A model generated the notes under the pieces. It was not told the DNA's origin. It worked only from the letters and a program-made list of their open reading frames with translations, and ran no database searches. A stretch of 50,236 nucleotides of DNA, from contig JBJHCA010000015.1 of the NCBI GenBank assembly GCA_050485785.1, forward strand, positions 1 through 50,236, given 5' to 3'. Shown here piece after piece: positions 42,833 to 50,236 of the stretch; position 1 is the first letter of the stretch, and the number at the start of each line of letters is the position of its first letter. A program made the translations under genes and the position numbers. Origin of the DNA: JBJHCA01 sp050485785. Its GTDB lineage: Bacteria > Bacteroidota > Bacteroidia > Chitinophagales > Saprospiraceae.

Positions 42833-43621
42833 TTATTTTGTTTTACTAGGTTTTTTTTTGGTTTGCAAATCGTGTTCCCGGCAACGTATATGGCTCAGTA
42901 TGGTTGTACAGGCCATGGCTGCATTCAATGACTCAGCACTACCATAGGCCGGAATGGTAATTTTTTGCGTGATGAGTGCTTGTAATTCACGTGAGATTCC
43001 TTTGGATTCATTACCAATGATCAGAAATCCACTGTTGAGGGGTGTATGGTCGTACAATCCGGCACCGTCCATTACTGCGCCATATACGAGCATATTATCA
43101 GATTTTTGTATAATTTTCAGCAAGTCGCCCCGGTACACGGGAATACGGCCAACAGAACCCATGGCCGCCTGAACCACTTTTGGATTAAACGTATCGGCAC
43201 AACCTTCGGAGCAAAACACTTTCTTAACGCCAAACCAGTCACAAGCCCGGATAATTGTGCCCAGGTTTCCGGGATCCTGGACATCATCGAGCATTACATT
43301 GATGGTGTCAGTTGCAGGTGCAGATGTGGGTGGTATGGCGAGTTCAGCAATGAGCAGCACCGGCTGGGGATTGGTGAAACCGGTTACTCTGCTGATTTCG
43401 GTTTGGGGAACAATTTTGATCAGACGGGTGTAGGGCCTTAGTAATTCTTCCCGGTCATCGCTCCATTTTCTGGTGCAGATAATCATAACGGGCTTAATAC
43501 CGCCTGATAAAATGATGTCACAGACCAATTTGTCGCCTTCGGCTACGAAATTGTTATACTTTTGCCTGAACTTCTTGTGTTTTAAAGAGTCTATGTACTT
43601 TATTTCAGCTCGCGTCAGCAT
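42833..43621 (-). CDS. TrmH/SpoU-family RNA methyltransferase
   Basis: The 262-residue SPOUT enzyme methylates a ribose 2'-OH in rRNA or tRNA with SAM. The N-terminal part is a SpoU substrate-binding-like domain. The catalytic domain carries motif 1 as DPGNLGTIIRACDWFG, motif 2 as IIGNESKGIS and motif 3 as SLNAAMACTTIL, all intact and forming the knotted SAM site. It resembles RlmB/TsnR-like proteins; the RNA target cannot be assigned. Its ATG (complement of 43619-43621) overlaps by two bases the ATG of tamL on the other strand, and tamL's likely promoter is inside this coding sequence. Confidence 0.93.
   Translation of the reverse strand: MLTRAEIKYIDSLKHKKFRQKYNNFVAEGDKLVCDIILSGGIKPVMIICTRKWSDDREELLRPYTRLIKIVPQTEISRVTGFTNPQPVLLIAELAIPPTSAPATDTINVMLDDVQDPGNLGTIIRACDWFGVKKVFCSEGCADTFNPKVVQAAMGSVGRIPVYRGDLLKIIQKSDNMLVYGAVMDGAGLYDHTPLNSGFLIIGNESKGISRELQALITQKITIPAYGSAESLNAAMACTTILSHIRCREHDLQTKKKPSKTK
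43557..43564 (+). promoter_or_regulatory. Candidate -7 element of tamL inside the TrmH-type gene
   Basis: TACTTTTG fits TAnnTTTG and lies 55 bp before the tamL ATG at 43620. A TTTG is found at 43529-43532, but the 24-bp spacing is long. The box is inside the opposite gene's coding sequence. Confidence 0.45.
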
Positions 43622-46013
43622 GGGTAGGGGTATTTTCAGGATTTTACCTTTGGTAATTTTAGCCGGCCTGTTTCAGGCCTGTAATAATCTGAAATACCTG
43701 CAAGATGACGAAGCATTGCTGAGAAAAAATTCAGTTGAGTTTACCGGCGACCATAAAGTGGAGGATCGCAGCAATCTGAGCTATGAGCTCAGCACATTGA
43801 GCAAACAGAAGCCCAACAGAAGATTTTTCGGCTTGTACCCCATGAGGTTGTGGTTTTACAACAAAAGTACACAGGGCGATGAAACCGGGTTCAAACAATG
43901 GGTTGCCACCCGTATAGGCGAGCCTCCGGCAGTGTACGACAGTGTTGCCACTACACTTACCGAACGCTCCATGGAATATTATCTCAACAACAAGGGTTAT
44001 TTCGATGCCACCGTAGATTCCGAAACACGAATAAGACGGAGGCGGGCGAGGGTCAGGTATATTGTGGATGCCGGAGAACGGTATACTATCAGGAGTAACA
44101 AATTTGTGTATGAAGAGTCCAGAATTTCACGGCACTCTGACAAACTGGAAAGCAGGTCATTGCTTAAGCCCGGGTCGCCGGTTGACAGGCAGTTGTTTGA
44201 CAAAGAGCGCAATAATTTAACAAGGCTTATGCGGAATGAAGGGTATTTTGAGTTTTACCCGAATTACATTGTATTTGAAGGAGACAGTGTCGGCTCAAAG
44301 GTTGATCTTACCACATATATTCAGGAAGACGTCAGTGGCCGTCACCGGCGCTTTTTCATTAAAGATATCTATGTTCACCTCAATTACAATCCACTGGAGT
44401 ATCGCCCTTCTAGGTTGGATACGGTGTATGTGGACGGGGTACATTTTATAGGTTTTACCAAACCGGGAAGTGAAGGTGAGCCGGAATTGGGCATCAGGAT
44501 ACAGCCTTTAATGCGATCGATAAGGATCAGCAGAAGAAAGGGATTTTACCGGCAGGGCGACTACGAGGAAACAGTGCGCAGGCTTTCAGCCTTAAATGTG
44601 TACCGGTTTGTCAATGTGCGGTTCAGGTATGACGGGGATAATCCTGCATCGGATTCGTTAAACTGCATGATCTATCTGACACCCGGCAAAAAGATGGAGT
44701 TTGGTGCTGACCTCGAAGTGAATACGGTTTCGAGCACTTCGTTGGGTGCAGCATTGGGTACAGCCATCAGCCTAAATTATCAGAGCAGGAATTTTTTTCG
44801 CGGAGCCGAAATGTTCAGTGTCAACTTAAAAGGTGGGGTAGAGTACAGGCTCACCCGGCGTGATACCATCAGCACAAACTTGTTTAACCAGGTTGATGTT
44901 GGCGGACAGATTGGGTTGACCATTCCCCGTTTTTTCCCGCTTCCCAGGCGGATGGTGAATGATTACTACACTACCTCTGTGGGAATGGAACGGTCGCGCT
45001 TGGTGTTGGGTTGGAATTACTTGTCATTGCTCAATTTTTTCACCTACAGTTCAATGAATGCTTCCTACAGCTGGGATTGGTATGAGTCACGTCACAAACG
45101 CTGGACTGTGAGTGTCCCCAGTCTGGGCTACTTTAACCCCATCAGGATTGAGCCGGCCTATCAGCAGATATTGGACAGGAACGTACTGTTGGCCAGGAGT
45201 TTTGATCCGATATTTTACATCGGTTCTGAAATCAACTGGACCTATACGGGGCCAACCGATGACCGTGGACGCTCTGTTTTTTTTAATGGCAATCTCGATT
45301 TTGCAGGTCCCGGAGTGTACACGGTTGAGCGCATATTACAGGGTATGGGCTTTGATACCAATATACGCTTGTTTGGTGACCTGCCTTATGCCACCTACAT
45401 CAAGATCCACGGAGATCTGCGTTTTTACAAACGGTTTGGCCAACGCAGCATGTTTGCCACGCGCAGTGCACTGGGAGTAGGTGGCCCGTTTGGAGATGCC
45501 CGTACTATGCCTTACATCAAGCAGTTTTTTGTGGGTGGCCCTAACAGCATCAGAGGATGGAGAATCCGCGAGCTGGGCCCGGGGGCATACAACGACCCCA
45601 ATATTGACAGCATTATCAATTTTCAGCCTTATCAGACCGGAGATGTAAAACTCGAGCTATCTGCTGAATACCGTTTTGACATATATACCTTCTTTAAAGG
45701 TGCGCTTTTTCTTGATGCCGGCAATGTATGGCTACTGAATGAGGATGAAGCCAGGCTTGGAGCGCAACTGACATTTGCCCGGTTATTGGATGACATTGCC
45801 GTAGCGGGCGGGGTTGGTTTCAGGTTTGATTACTCTTTGTTTGTTATAAGATTTGACCTGGGTTGGAAGCTCAGGATACCGCGAACCGATGAAGCAGGAG
45901 GCACATACTGGAACTATACCCGAGCTGATGATTTTTTTGGTTCAGGCGGCCGTTTGTTCGGTCGATTCTGGAGAGAGCCCGAGTTGAATTTAGGGATCGG
46001 GTATCCTTTTTAG
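43620..46013 (+). CDS. tamL: TamL: lipidated TamA/BamA-family outer-membrane protein
   Basis: The 797-residue member of the Omp85 superfamily begins with a lipoprotein signal (ILAGLFQAC, Cys21), typical of the Bacteroidota TamL group. POTRA-like domains (about 30-400) include YYLNNKGYFDATV, RYTIRSNKFVYEES and GFYRQGDYEETVRRLSALNVYRFV (shown by its ends). The 16-stranded barrel follows; it has the NSIRGWRIRELGPG motif of the lid or loop L6 (VRGF/Y-type motif as IRGW) and ends in GIGYPF with a terminal Phe. It helps place outer-membrane proteins or lipids in the envelope. The start at 43620 is chosen for the lipobox. No tamB-like gene follows here. Confidence 0.9.
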   Translation: MGRGIFRILPLVILAGLFQACNNLKYLQDDEALLRKNSVEFTGDHKVEDRSNLSYELSTLSKQKPNRRFFGLYPMRLWFYNKSTQGDETGFKQWVATRIGEPPAVYDSVATTLTERSMEYYLNNKGYFDATVDSETRIRRRRARVRYIVDAGERYTIRSNKFVYEESRISRHSDKLESRSLLKPGSPVDRQLFDKERNNLTRLMRNEGYFEFYPNYIVFEGDSVGSKVDLTTYIQEDVSGRHRRFFIKDIYVHLNYNPLEYRPSRLDTVYVDGVHFIGFTKPGSEGEPELGIRIQPLMRSIRISRRKGFYRQGDYEETVRRLSALNVYRFVNVRFRYDGDNPASDSLNCMIYLTPGKKMEFGADLEVNTVSSTSLGAALGTAISLNYQSRNFFRGAEMFSVNLKGGVEYRLTRRDTISTNLFNQVDVGGQIGLTIPRFFPLPRRMVNDYYTTSVGMERSRLVLGWNYLSLLNFFTYSSMNASYSWDWYESRHKRWTVSVPSLGYFNPIRIEPAYQQILDRNVLLARSFDPIFYIGSEINWTYTGPTDDRGRSVFFNGNLDFAGPGVYTVERILQGMGFDTNIRLFGDLPYATYIKIHGDLRFYKRFGQRSMFATRSALGVGGPFGDARTMPYIKQFFVGGPNSIRGWRIRELGPGAYNDPNIDSIINFQPYQTGDVKLELSAEYRFDIYTFFKGALFLDAGNVWLLNEDEARLGAQLTFARLLDDIAVAGGVGFRFDYSLFVIRFDLGWKLRIPRTDEAGGTYWNYTRADDFFGSGGRLFGRFWREPELNLGIGYPF

Positions 46014-46063
46014 CTACTGCAGGGGCAATTGATCTGTAGTGGTGCACGATCAATTTTACCCAT

Positions 46064-46120
46064 AAAAAAGCCCCTGACGGGGCTGTGTGTTTCCTGTGAT
46101 TCCGCTGGGGCTTCCCGCAG
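46064..46120 (-). pseudogene. Remnant of a second tRNA-Lys 3' end with its own terminator
   Basis: Eighteen bases at 46095-46112 are identical to the 3' end and flank of tRNA-Lys (46203-46220). Read leftward, each copy is followed at the same distance by a terminator with AGCCCC/GGGGCT arms and a T run (here 46069-46084 with complement of 46064-46069). Beyond 46112 the match decays through the T arm, and no cloverleaf remains. This is best explained as what is left of a tandem tRNA-Lys duplication. Confidence 0.65.
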
Positions 46121-46169
46121 TTCTACGCCCTTGCGCGGATAAACTTCTCGCCCCATCGGAAAAGGCACA

Positions 46170-46194
46170 AAAAAAGCCCCAAACTCGGGGCTTA
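46170..46194 (-). terminator. Terminator of tRNA-Lys
   Basis: Leftward, AAGCCCC (complement of 46188-46194) pairs with GGGGCTT (complement of 46175-46181), loop of six, then a run of T (complement of 46170-46176). It lies 10 bp behind the tRNA. Confidence 0.85.
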
Positions 46195-46204
46195 ATGCAT
46201 TATG

Positions 46205-46277
46205 TGATTCCGCTGGGGCTCGAACCCAGGACCCTATCATTAAAAGTGATATGCTCTACCAGCTGAGCTACGGAATC
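46205..46277 (-). tRNA. tRNA-Lys (TTT)
   Basis: The minus strand gives a full cloverleaf of 73 bases: acceptor GATTCCG with CGGAATC, D arm TAGCTCAGCTGGTAGAGC, anticodon stem TATCA/TGATA with loop CTTTTAA (anticodon TTT, Lys), T arm CTGGGTTCGAGCCCCAG, discriminator A. The CCA end is not encoded. Confidence 0.95.
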
Positions 46278-46348
46278 AATTTTTCGCCAAAAGCAGCGCA
46301 AAGATAAGGCTTTTAAGTATAACCTGCACTTTTTGCTTTAAAAATTCC

Positions 46349-46885
46349 TTAGCTTTTGATGATTACTCCCCGGGCATAAAACTTGTTTTCCTTAACAGGT
46401 TCAGTAATAGCGTCTATTTCCTCCTGCGGCTTATTCATGTCTTCTGCATAATGTTGCAGTTCGTCTACGGGAGTGTACTCAATAAAAGCTTTTCCTTCCA
46501 GAATTACTTCCTTGCCTTCAATATCGAATGGCATAAAAAATCCGTAATCCTTGAATCGAACGAAGAGCTCATCACCATTTTCTGTTTCGAGTGTCATCCA
46601 GCAACCTTTGTTTTTACAAACTTTAGTTACTGTACCGTAGGTTTTGGTTTCCACGGAGTCTTCAAGAGTACTCATTTGAGCAATTAACTGAGGTAACGGG
46701 ATAGCGTTTTCATCGGTAATTTTTTCGCCGTAATGGATGCCATCGTCGCTGAGTGCCAGCTCATTCACTTTAACCTGTTCATCTTCAGAGTAGGCTGCAT
46801 TGTCACCTTCGGCTGACTGATCATTGTTACAGGCAGTAAGCATGAATGCCGCACCTGCCAGCAGCATGAGAAAATACTTCATCAT
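46349..46885 (-). CDS. DUF4920-domain lipoprotein
   Basis: The 178-residue protein starts with a lipoprotein signal (MMKYFLMLLAGAAFMLTAC, Cys19) and an acidic linker (EGDNAAYSEDE). The mature domain contains GTVTKVCKNKGCWMTLE, GDELFVRFKDYGFFMPFDIEGKEV and a late EPVKENKFYARGVII, which match DUF4920 as known from Bacteroidota. The fold is OB-like, and the two conserved cysteines of CKNKGC may bind a ligand or metal; the function is unknown. The two adjacent Met codons make 46885 or 46882 equally good starts. A -7 box is 25 bp upstream. Confidence 0.87.
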   Translation of the reverse strand: MMKYFLMLLAGAAFMLTACNNDQSAEGDNAAYSEDEQVKVNELALSDDGIHYGEKITDENAIPLPQLIAQMSTLEDSVETKTYGTVTKVCKNKGCWMTLETENGDELFVRFKDYGFFMPFDIEGKEVILEGKAFIEYTPVDELQHYAEDMNKPQEEIDAITEPVKENKFYARGVIIKS

Positions 46886-46909
46886 AGTGGTTTTGATTTG
46901 TTTAGGCCG

Positions 46910-46917
46910 CAAAGATA
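46910..46917 (-). promoter_or_regulatory. Candidate -7 element of the DUF4920 gene
   Basis: TATCTTTG on the minus strand fits TAnnTTTG, 24 bp before the ATG. No -33 element at the usual distance. Confidence 0.45.
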
Positions 46918-47071
46918 GCGATATTTATCAGCACATCACTGTTGCTTCTGTTACCTGGCAGGTAAAGAACGCGATTCAAACTGTTACACAAGGCAATACA
47001 CTACTGTGCGAAAGCTTTTTGTGCTGACGATTTAGGCTGATGGACAGCCTGTGAAATCTTGTTTAACCTTG

Positions 47072-47326
47072 TCAGGACCCTAATCCGGCCAAAAATGCCG
47101 CACCAAAAATTACAAACAACAGAATGTAAAGTACAATGATAATCAGGTACAACAACAAAACAGCTTTGGCAAAATTCTGCTTATTGGGGTTATTGCCATC
47201 AGAAAATGCCCATACAAACAACATAATGAGTCCTACCAATGGTATGGCAGTGATAATCAGTGTAATGAGCCAATCTTTAACGCCCATTACCGGGCTTCCC
47301 GTGAGTGGTTGGTCAAGTGTTTCCAT
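47072..47326 (-). CDS. Small two-helix membrane protein
   Basis: The 84-residue protein has two strongly hydrophobic helices (about residues 20-42 and 54-80) linked by the polar loop SDGNNPNKQNFAKA. The block VKDWLITLIITAIPLVGLIMLFVWAF is close to a family of short bacterial membrane proteins found widely in Bacteroidota, whose function is unknown. The N-terminus (METLDQPLTGSPVMG) is short and cytoplasmic by prediction. It points in the same direction as the DUF4920 gene downstream. The next 319 bp, up to 47645, hold nothing I can support. Confidence 0.7.
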   Translation of the reverse strand: METLDQPLTGSPVMGVKDWLITLIITAIPLVGLIMLFVWAFSDGNNPNKQNFAKAVLLLYLIIIVLYILLFVIFGAAFLAGLGS

Positions 47327-47645
47327 ATGCTTTTTTTTGTGAGCCCAATATACAATTAATTGGCTGACTTGTCATTTTTTACCATAAACGCAATAAAAAT
47401 ATTTCCACAACAAAACATTGTTTCAAAAGTCATGATTTGGCCTCTGCTTTTAACAAGTAGCGCTCAGTGTGCATTTTGGTCGGAGGATTGTTGCCGGTGG
47501 TATAATAAAAGGATGAATGGCGGGAATATCATTGGATGTTTATGGTACATAACTCTTTTTTGCCACACGTTGTGTGGGTGTAGCTTATGACATGTCGTCT
47601 GATTATGATATTTTTGCCCATTATTTTTTAACCAATCCAAGTAAT

Positions 47646-49796
47646 ATGATGAATCAATCACTGATGGTCAGCAGTCTGTTGATGCTGTCGGTAGCCGCAG
47701 GTTCGTTAAAAGCCGAGCGCACCGGATCCGATAACCCGTTCTTTTCGGAATACAATACTCCGTTTGGGGTACCACCGTTTGAAGACATCAAGCTGGAGCA
47801 TTACATGCCGGCCTTTGAGCGGGGCATAGACGAGCAGGCAGCCGAGATAGATGCAATCGTTTCCAACAGGGAAGTTCCCAACTTTGAGAACACCATAGCT
47901 GCTCTTGAATACAGTGGTGAATTGCTCACCAAAGTAAGCCGGGTTTTTTACAACCTCAATGGTTCCCACACTAATGCTGAAATGCAGGCTATTGCCAGGG
48001 AATTATCACCTTTGCTCTCAGCACACCGCAGCAATATCATTTTGAATGAGCAGCTGTTTCAGAAAGTGGAGACTGTTTATCAGATGCGCAATAAGTTATC
48101 GCTTAATGCTGAGCAGCTCAGGCTAACCGAGGAGACCCGCAAAATGTTTGTCCGGGGTGGAGCTTTGCTTCAGGGAGATGAGCGCGAGCGCTTGCGTGAG
48201 ATCAATGCCCGTATGTCGGAACTGACCTTGCAGTTTGGGCAGAATGTGCTATCAGAAACCAATGAGTTTGAGCTGGTCATAACTGACTCCGGTGATCTGG
48301 AAGGACTTCCTCAGGATTTGATTGAAAATGCTGCCGCCGTGGCCAAGCGTCGCGGGCACGAGGGGGCCTGGGTATTTACCCTGCACAACCCTAGCGTAAT
48401 GCCGTTTTTGCAGTACAGTTCAAACCGTGATTTACGGGAAAGAATATGGTTAGCATACGTCAACAGGGGAAACAATAACAACGAATACAATAATTCCCGC
48501 ATTATCCCCGAATTGGTCCGCTTAAGACATGAAAGGGCCAACATGCTGGGATATCCAACACATGCTGATTTTGTGCTTGAGGAAAGCATGGCTAAAAATC
48601 CACAGACGGTGATGGATTTGTTGAATCGTCTTTGGCAACCGGCCATTGAACGCGCTCAGCAGGAGGAGGAAATGATGCGTGAACTGATACGCCGCGACGG
48701 ATACAATTTTGAGGTAATGCCCTGGGACTGGAGGTATTATGCCGAAAGGATCCGTCAGGACATGTTTGATCTGGATGACGAGGAGTTTCGCGCATACTTT
48801 CCTATGGATGCGGTACTTGAAGGCATGTTTGACATAACCGAGCGCTTGTGGGGAATTCGCATGAACAAGCTGGAAGATATGCCTAAATACCATGAAGATG
48901 TGATGGTGTACGAAGTACTGGAAGAGGACGGAAGACACATAGGGATAATCTACTTCGATTTGTATAACCGCGACAGCAAGCGCGGCGGTGCGTGGATGAG
49001 CGTTTTCAGGGGGCAGCATGTTGACCGGAACGGCAGATTTGTGCACCCGGTAGTGGTAAACGTGTGCAATTTTACACCACCCACCGAGCACACACCATCA
49101 TTATTAACCATGGATGAGGTTACCACGCTTTTTCATGAGTTTGGCCACGGATTGCACGGTTTGCTGTCTAATGTTACCTACCCCTCTCTGGCCGGCACAT
49201 CGGTACCCAGAGATTTTGTGGAATTGCCCAGTCAGTTGATGGAGAACTGGAGTAAGGATGCCCAAGTAATTCCCATGTATGCCCGTCATTATCAAACCGG
49301 AGAAGCCATACCGGCAGCGTTGATCGAGAAGCTGGAAGCCAGCAAGTATTTTAATCAGGGCTTTGCCACTACCGAGTATCTGGCATCATCATTTCTTGAC
49401 ATGGCATTTCACAATTCACCCGGTGTTAATTCACTTAATCTTGACGATATTCATGCGTTTGAAGACAGACTGCTTCACAGATTTCACAAAATGCCCAAAT
49501 CTATAGTTGCCCGTCATCGTTCCACGTATTTTAATCACGTGTTTTCAGGCGGATACTCAGCGGGGTATTACAGTTATATCTACAGCGCCATACTGGATGC
49601 GGATGCATATGAAGCATTTGTTGAAACCGGTGACTTGTTTAACCGCGAGGTGGCAGATGCTTTCAGGAAGTACATTCTGGAAACCGGCGGGACAGTGGAA
49701 CCTGCAGAACTGTACAGGAATTTCAGAGGAAGTGATCCCAATATTGAGCCCCTGCTCAGAAGGAGAGGGTTGATCCGAGAAGGAGTCCGACCTTAA
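47646..49796 (+). CDS. M3-family metallopeptidase (peptidyl-dipeptidase Dcp-like)
   Basis: This 716-residue zinc peptidase has a signal peptide (MMNQSLMVSSLLMLSVAAGSLKA), so it is exported. The HEFGH zinc motif at 497-501 is followed by the DFVELPSQLMENW block that holds the third zinc ligand, as in M3 enzymes. The C-terminal GGYSAGYYSYIYSAIL block is the substrate-binding region. Members release C-terminal dipeptides or cut short oligopeptides. The N-terminal NPFFSEYNTPFGVPPFEDIKLEHYMPAFE is family-typical (shown by NPFFSEYNTPFGVPPF). The ATG at 47646 is chosen for the signal peptide; the frame extends to 47574. Confidence 0.92.
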   Translation: MMNQSLMVSSLLMLSVAAGSLKAERTGSDNPFFSEYNTPFGVPPFEDIKLEHYMPAFERGIDEQAAEIDAIVSNREVPNFENTIAALEYSGELLTKVSRVFYNLNGSHTNAEMQAIARELSPLLSAHRSNIILNEQLFQKVETVYQMRNKLSLNAEQLRLTEETRKMFVRGGALLQGDERERLREINARMSELTLQFGQNVLSETNEFELVITDSGDLEGLPQDLIENAAAVAKRRGHEGAWVFTLHNPSVMPFLQYSSNRDLRERIWLAYVNRGNNNNEYNNSRIIPELVRLRHERANMLGYPTHADFVLEESMAKNPQTVMDLLNRLWQPAIERAQQEEEMMRELIRRDGYNFEVMPWDWRYYAERIRQDMFDLDDEEFRAYFPMDAVLEGMFDITERLWGIRMNKLEDMPKYHEDVMVYEVLEEDGRHIGIIYFDLYNRDSKRGGAWMSVFRGQHVDRNGRFVHPVVVNVCNFTPPTEHTPSLLTMDEVTTLFHEFGHGLHGLLSNVTYPSLAGTSVPRDFVELPSQLMENWSKDAQVIPMYARHYQTGEAIPAALIEKLEASKYFNQGFATTEYLASSFLDMAFHNSPGVNSLNLDDIHAFEDRLLHRFHKMPKSIVARHRSTYFNHVFSGGYSAGYYSYIYSAILDADAYEAFVETGDLFNREVADAFRKYILETGGTVEPAELYRNFRGSDPNIEPLLRRRGLIREGVRP

Positions 49797-49802
49797 ACCA
49801 AT

Positions 49803-49847
49803 AAAAAGCCTTTCATGTTAACTTATGCAATACATGGAAGGCTTTTT
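49803..49847 (+). terminator. Terminator behind the M3 peptidase gene
   Basis: AAAAAGCCTTTCATGT (49803-49818) pairs with ACATGGAAGGCTTTTT (49832-49847) with one G-T pair, and ends in five T. It starts 6 bp past the stop codon; the symmetric A/T flanks could serve both strands. Confidence 0.85.
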
Positions 49848-49907
49848 ACTTTTATGCATAACCTGTGATTCAATTCTTAATTCTCAATAAACTAAAACCC
49901 ACTAAGT

Positions 49908-50236
49908 ATGAGAAACTTTACTATGTTATTTTTGGCTTTGATGATTGCTGCGGGCATGTCGGGTCAAACCTTGCCGATGGCCAGCCCGAATGGGAAAATC
50001 ATACAGGATGTTGGTCTGACCCAGGTGGAAATTGAGTACAACCGCCCCGGGGTAAAAGACAGGACTATTTTTGGGGATATGATACCCTACGGTGAAATGT
50101 GGAGAACCGGAGCTAACAAAGCCACCAGGTTATCGTTCAGTACTGATGTCCGTATAGAGGGAAAGAATTTGCCTGCCGGGGATTATTCCTTTTTTACTAT
50201 ACCGGGAAAAGATCGCTGGACATTGGTGTTCAATAA
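49908..50236 (+). CDS. DUF2911-domain secreted protein (3' partial)
   Basis: The reading frame starts at ATG 49908 and runs off the end of the window after about 109 codons. A signal peptide (MRNFTMLFLALMIAAGMSGQ) is followed by the DUF2911 opening: IIQDVGLTQVEIEYNRPGVKDRTIFG (seen as QDVGLTQVEIEYNRPGVK), then YGEMWRTGANKAT and LPAGDYSFFTIPGKDRWTLVFN, which are the conserved core of that domain. DUF2911 proteins are common secreted proteins of Bacteroidota with no assigned function. The rest of the gene, including any tetratricopeptide-like C-terminus, is outside the window. Confidence 0.9.
   Translation, partial: MRNFTMLFLALMIAAGMSGQTLPMASPNGKIIQDVGLTQVEIEYNRPGVKDRTIFGDMIPYGEMWRTGANKATRLSFSTDVRIEGKNLPAGDYSFFTIPGKDRWTLVFN

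Noticed and set aside
46095..46220. attL/attR of an integrated element at tRNA-Lys
   Set aside because: The repeats are only 108 bp apart, nothing is coded between them, and both carry the same terminator, which fits a decayed tandem tRNA better.
46010..46240. A 76-codon open frame on the minus strand
   Set aside because: It runs over the tRNA-Lys terminator and the repeated tRNA 3' end; its internal repeat simply translates the duplicated non-coding DNA.
1..50236. CRISPR arrays, toxin-antitoxin or restriction systems, prophage or insertion sequences
   Set aside because: No regularly spaced repeats, transposase, integrase, methylase/endonuclease pair or phage genes are visible on either strand.

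Overview
The window looks like part of a Bacteroidota chromosome, probably Flavobacteriales or a nearby order; the exact family cannot be read from it. Four things point there. Secreted proteins carry type IX secretion (T9SS) tails of both kinds, type A and the gliding-motility-associated type B. There is a lipidated TamA-like protein. Several intergenic regions carry the Bacteroidota promoter signature (-33 TTTG or TTG, -7 TAnnTTTG). A RprX/RprY-like two-component pair is present. A run of ten N inside the histidine kinase shows that the sequence is a draft scaffold.

Region by region. 1-3.0 kb: the 3' part of a Nudix CoA-pyrophosphatase-type gene, a beta-barrel protein, and a leftward set of peroxiredoxin, clpS and aat (N-degron pathway). 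3.1-7.8 kb: a rightward run of DMT/EamA transporter, O-methyltransferase, secreted protein of unknown function and a ScfR-like XRE regulator. 7.9-9.1 kb: pdxJ and a small lipoprotein, divergent. 9.2-18.0 kb: a secreted subtilisin with FN3 and GEVED domains and a type A tail, an FtsX-type permease, and a giant Ig-repeat protein with a type B tail. 18.1-22.5 kb: leftward YceI, M1 peptidase and T9SS lipase genes. 22.6-31.4 kb: membrane pyrophosphatase, HtrA protease, an M1 lipoprotein peptidase, LOG-family protein, tRNA-Ile2(CAT) and an SDR. 31.6-33.6 kb: a 52-residue DUF1328 protein and an AT-rich gene resembling the C-terminal part of SWIM-zinc-finger proteins. 33.7-38.7 kb: acyl-CoA dehydrogenase, ECF-type sigma factor and uvrA. 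38.8-42.8 kb: a secreted PDZ protein and rprXY. 42.8-46.3 kb: a TrmH methyltransferase diverging from tamL with overlapping start codons, then tRNA-Lys and a broken copy of its 3' end. 46.3-50.2 kb: a DUF4920 lipoprotein, a small membrane protein, an M3 peptidase and a partial DUF2911 protein.

As a whole this is mostly core genome with a heavy investment in secreted or envelope proteolysis (S8, two M1, M3, HtrA, lipase) and T9SS cargo. I see no integrase, transposase, CRISPR array, phage or restriction/defence operon. I did not find a clearly new multi-gene system. The best leads are terminator-like hairpins that end directly at start codons (aat and the FtsX permease), the duplicated tRNA-Lys 3' end plus terminator, the isolated SWIM-type C-terminal protein, and TTAACA-type repeats near uvrA and rprXY.
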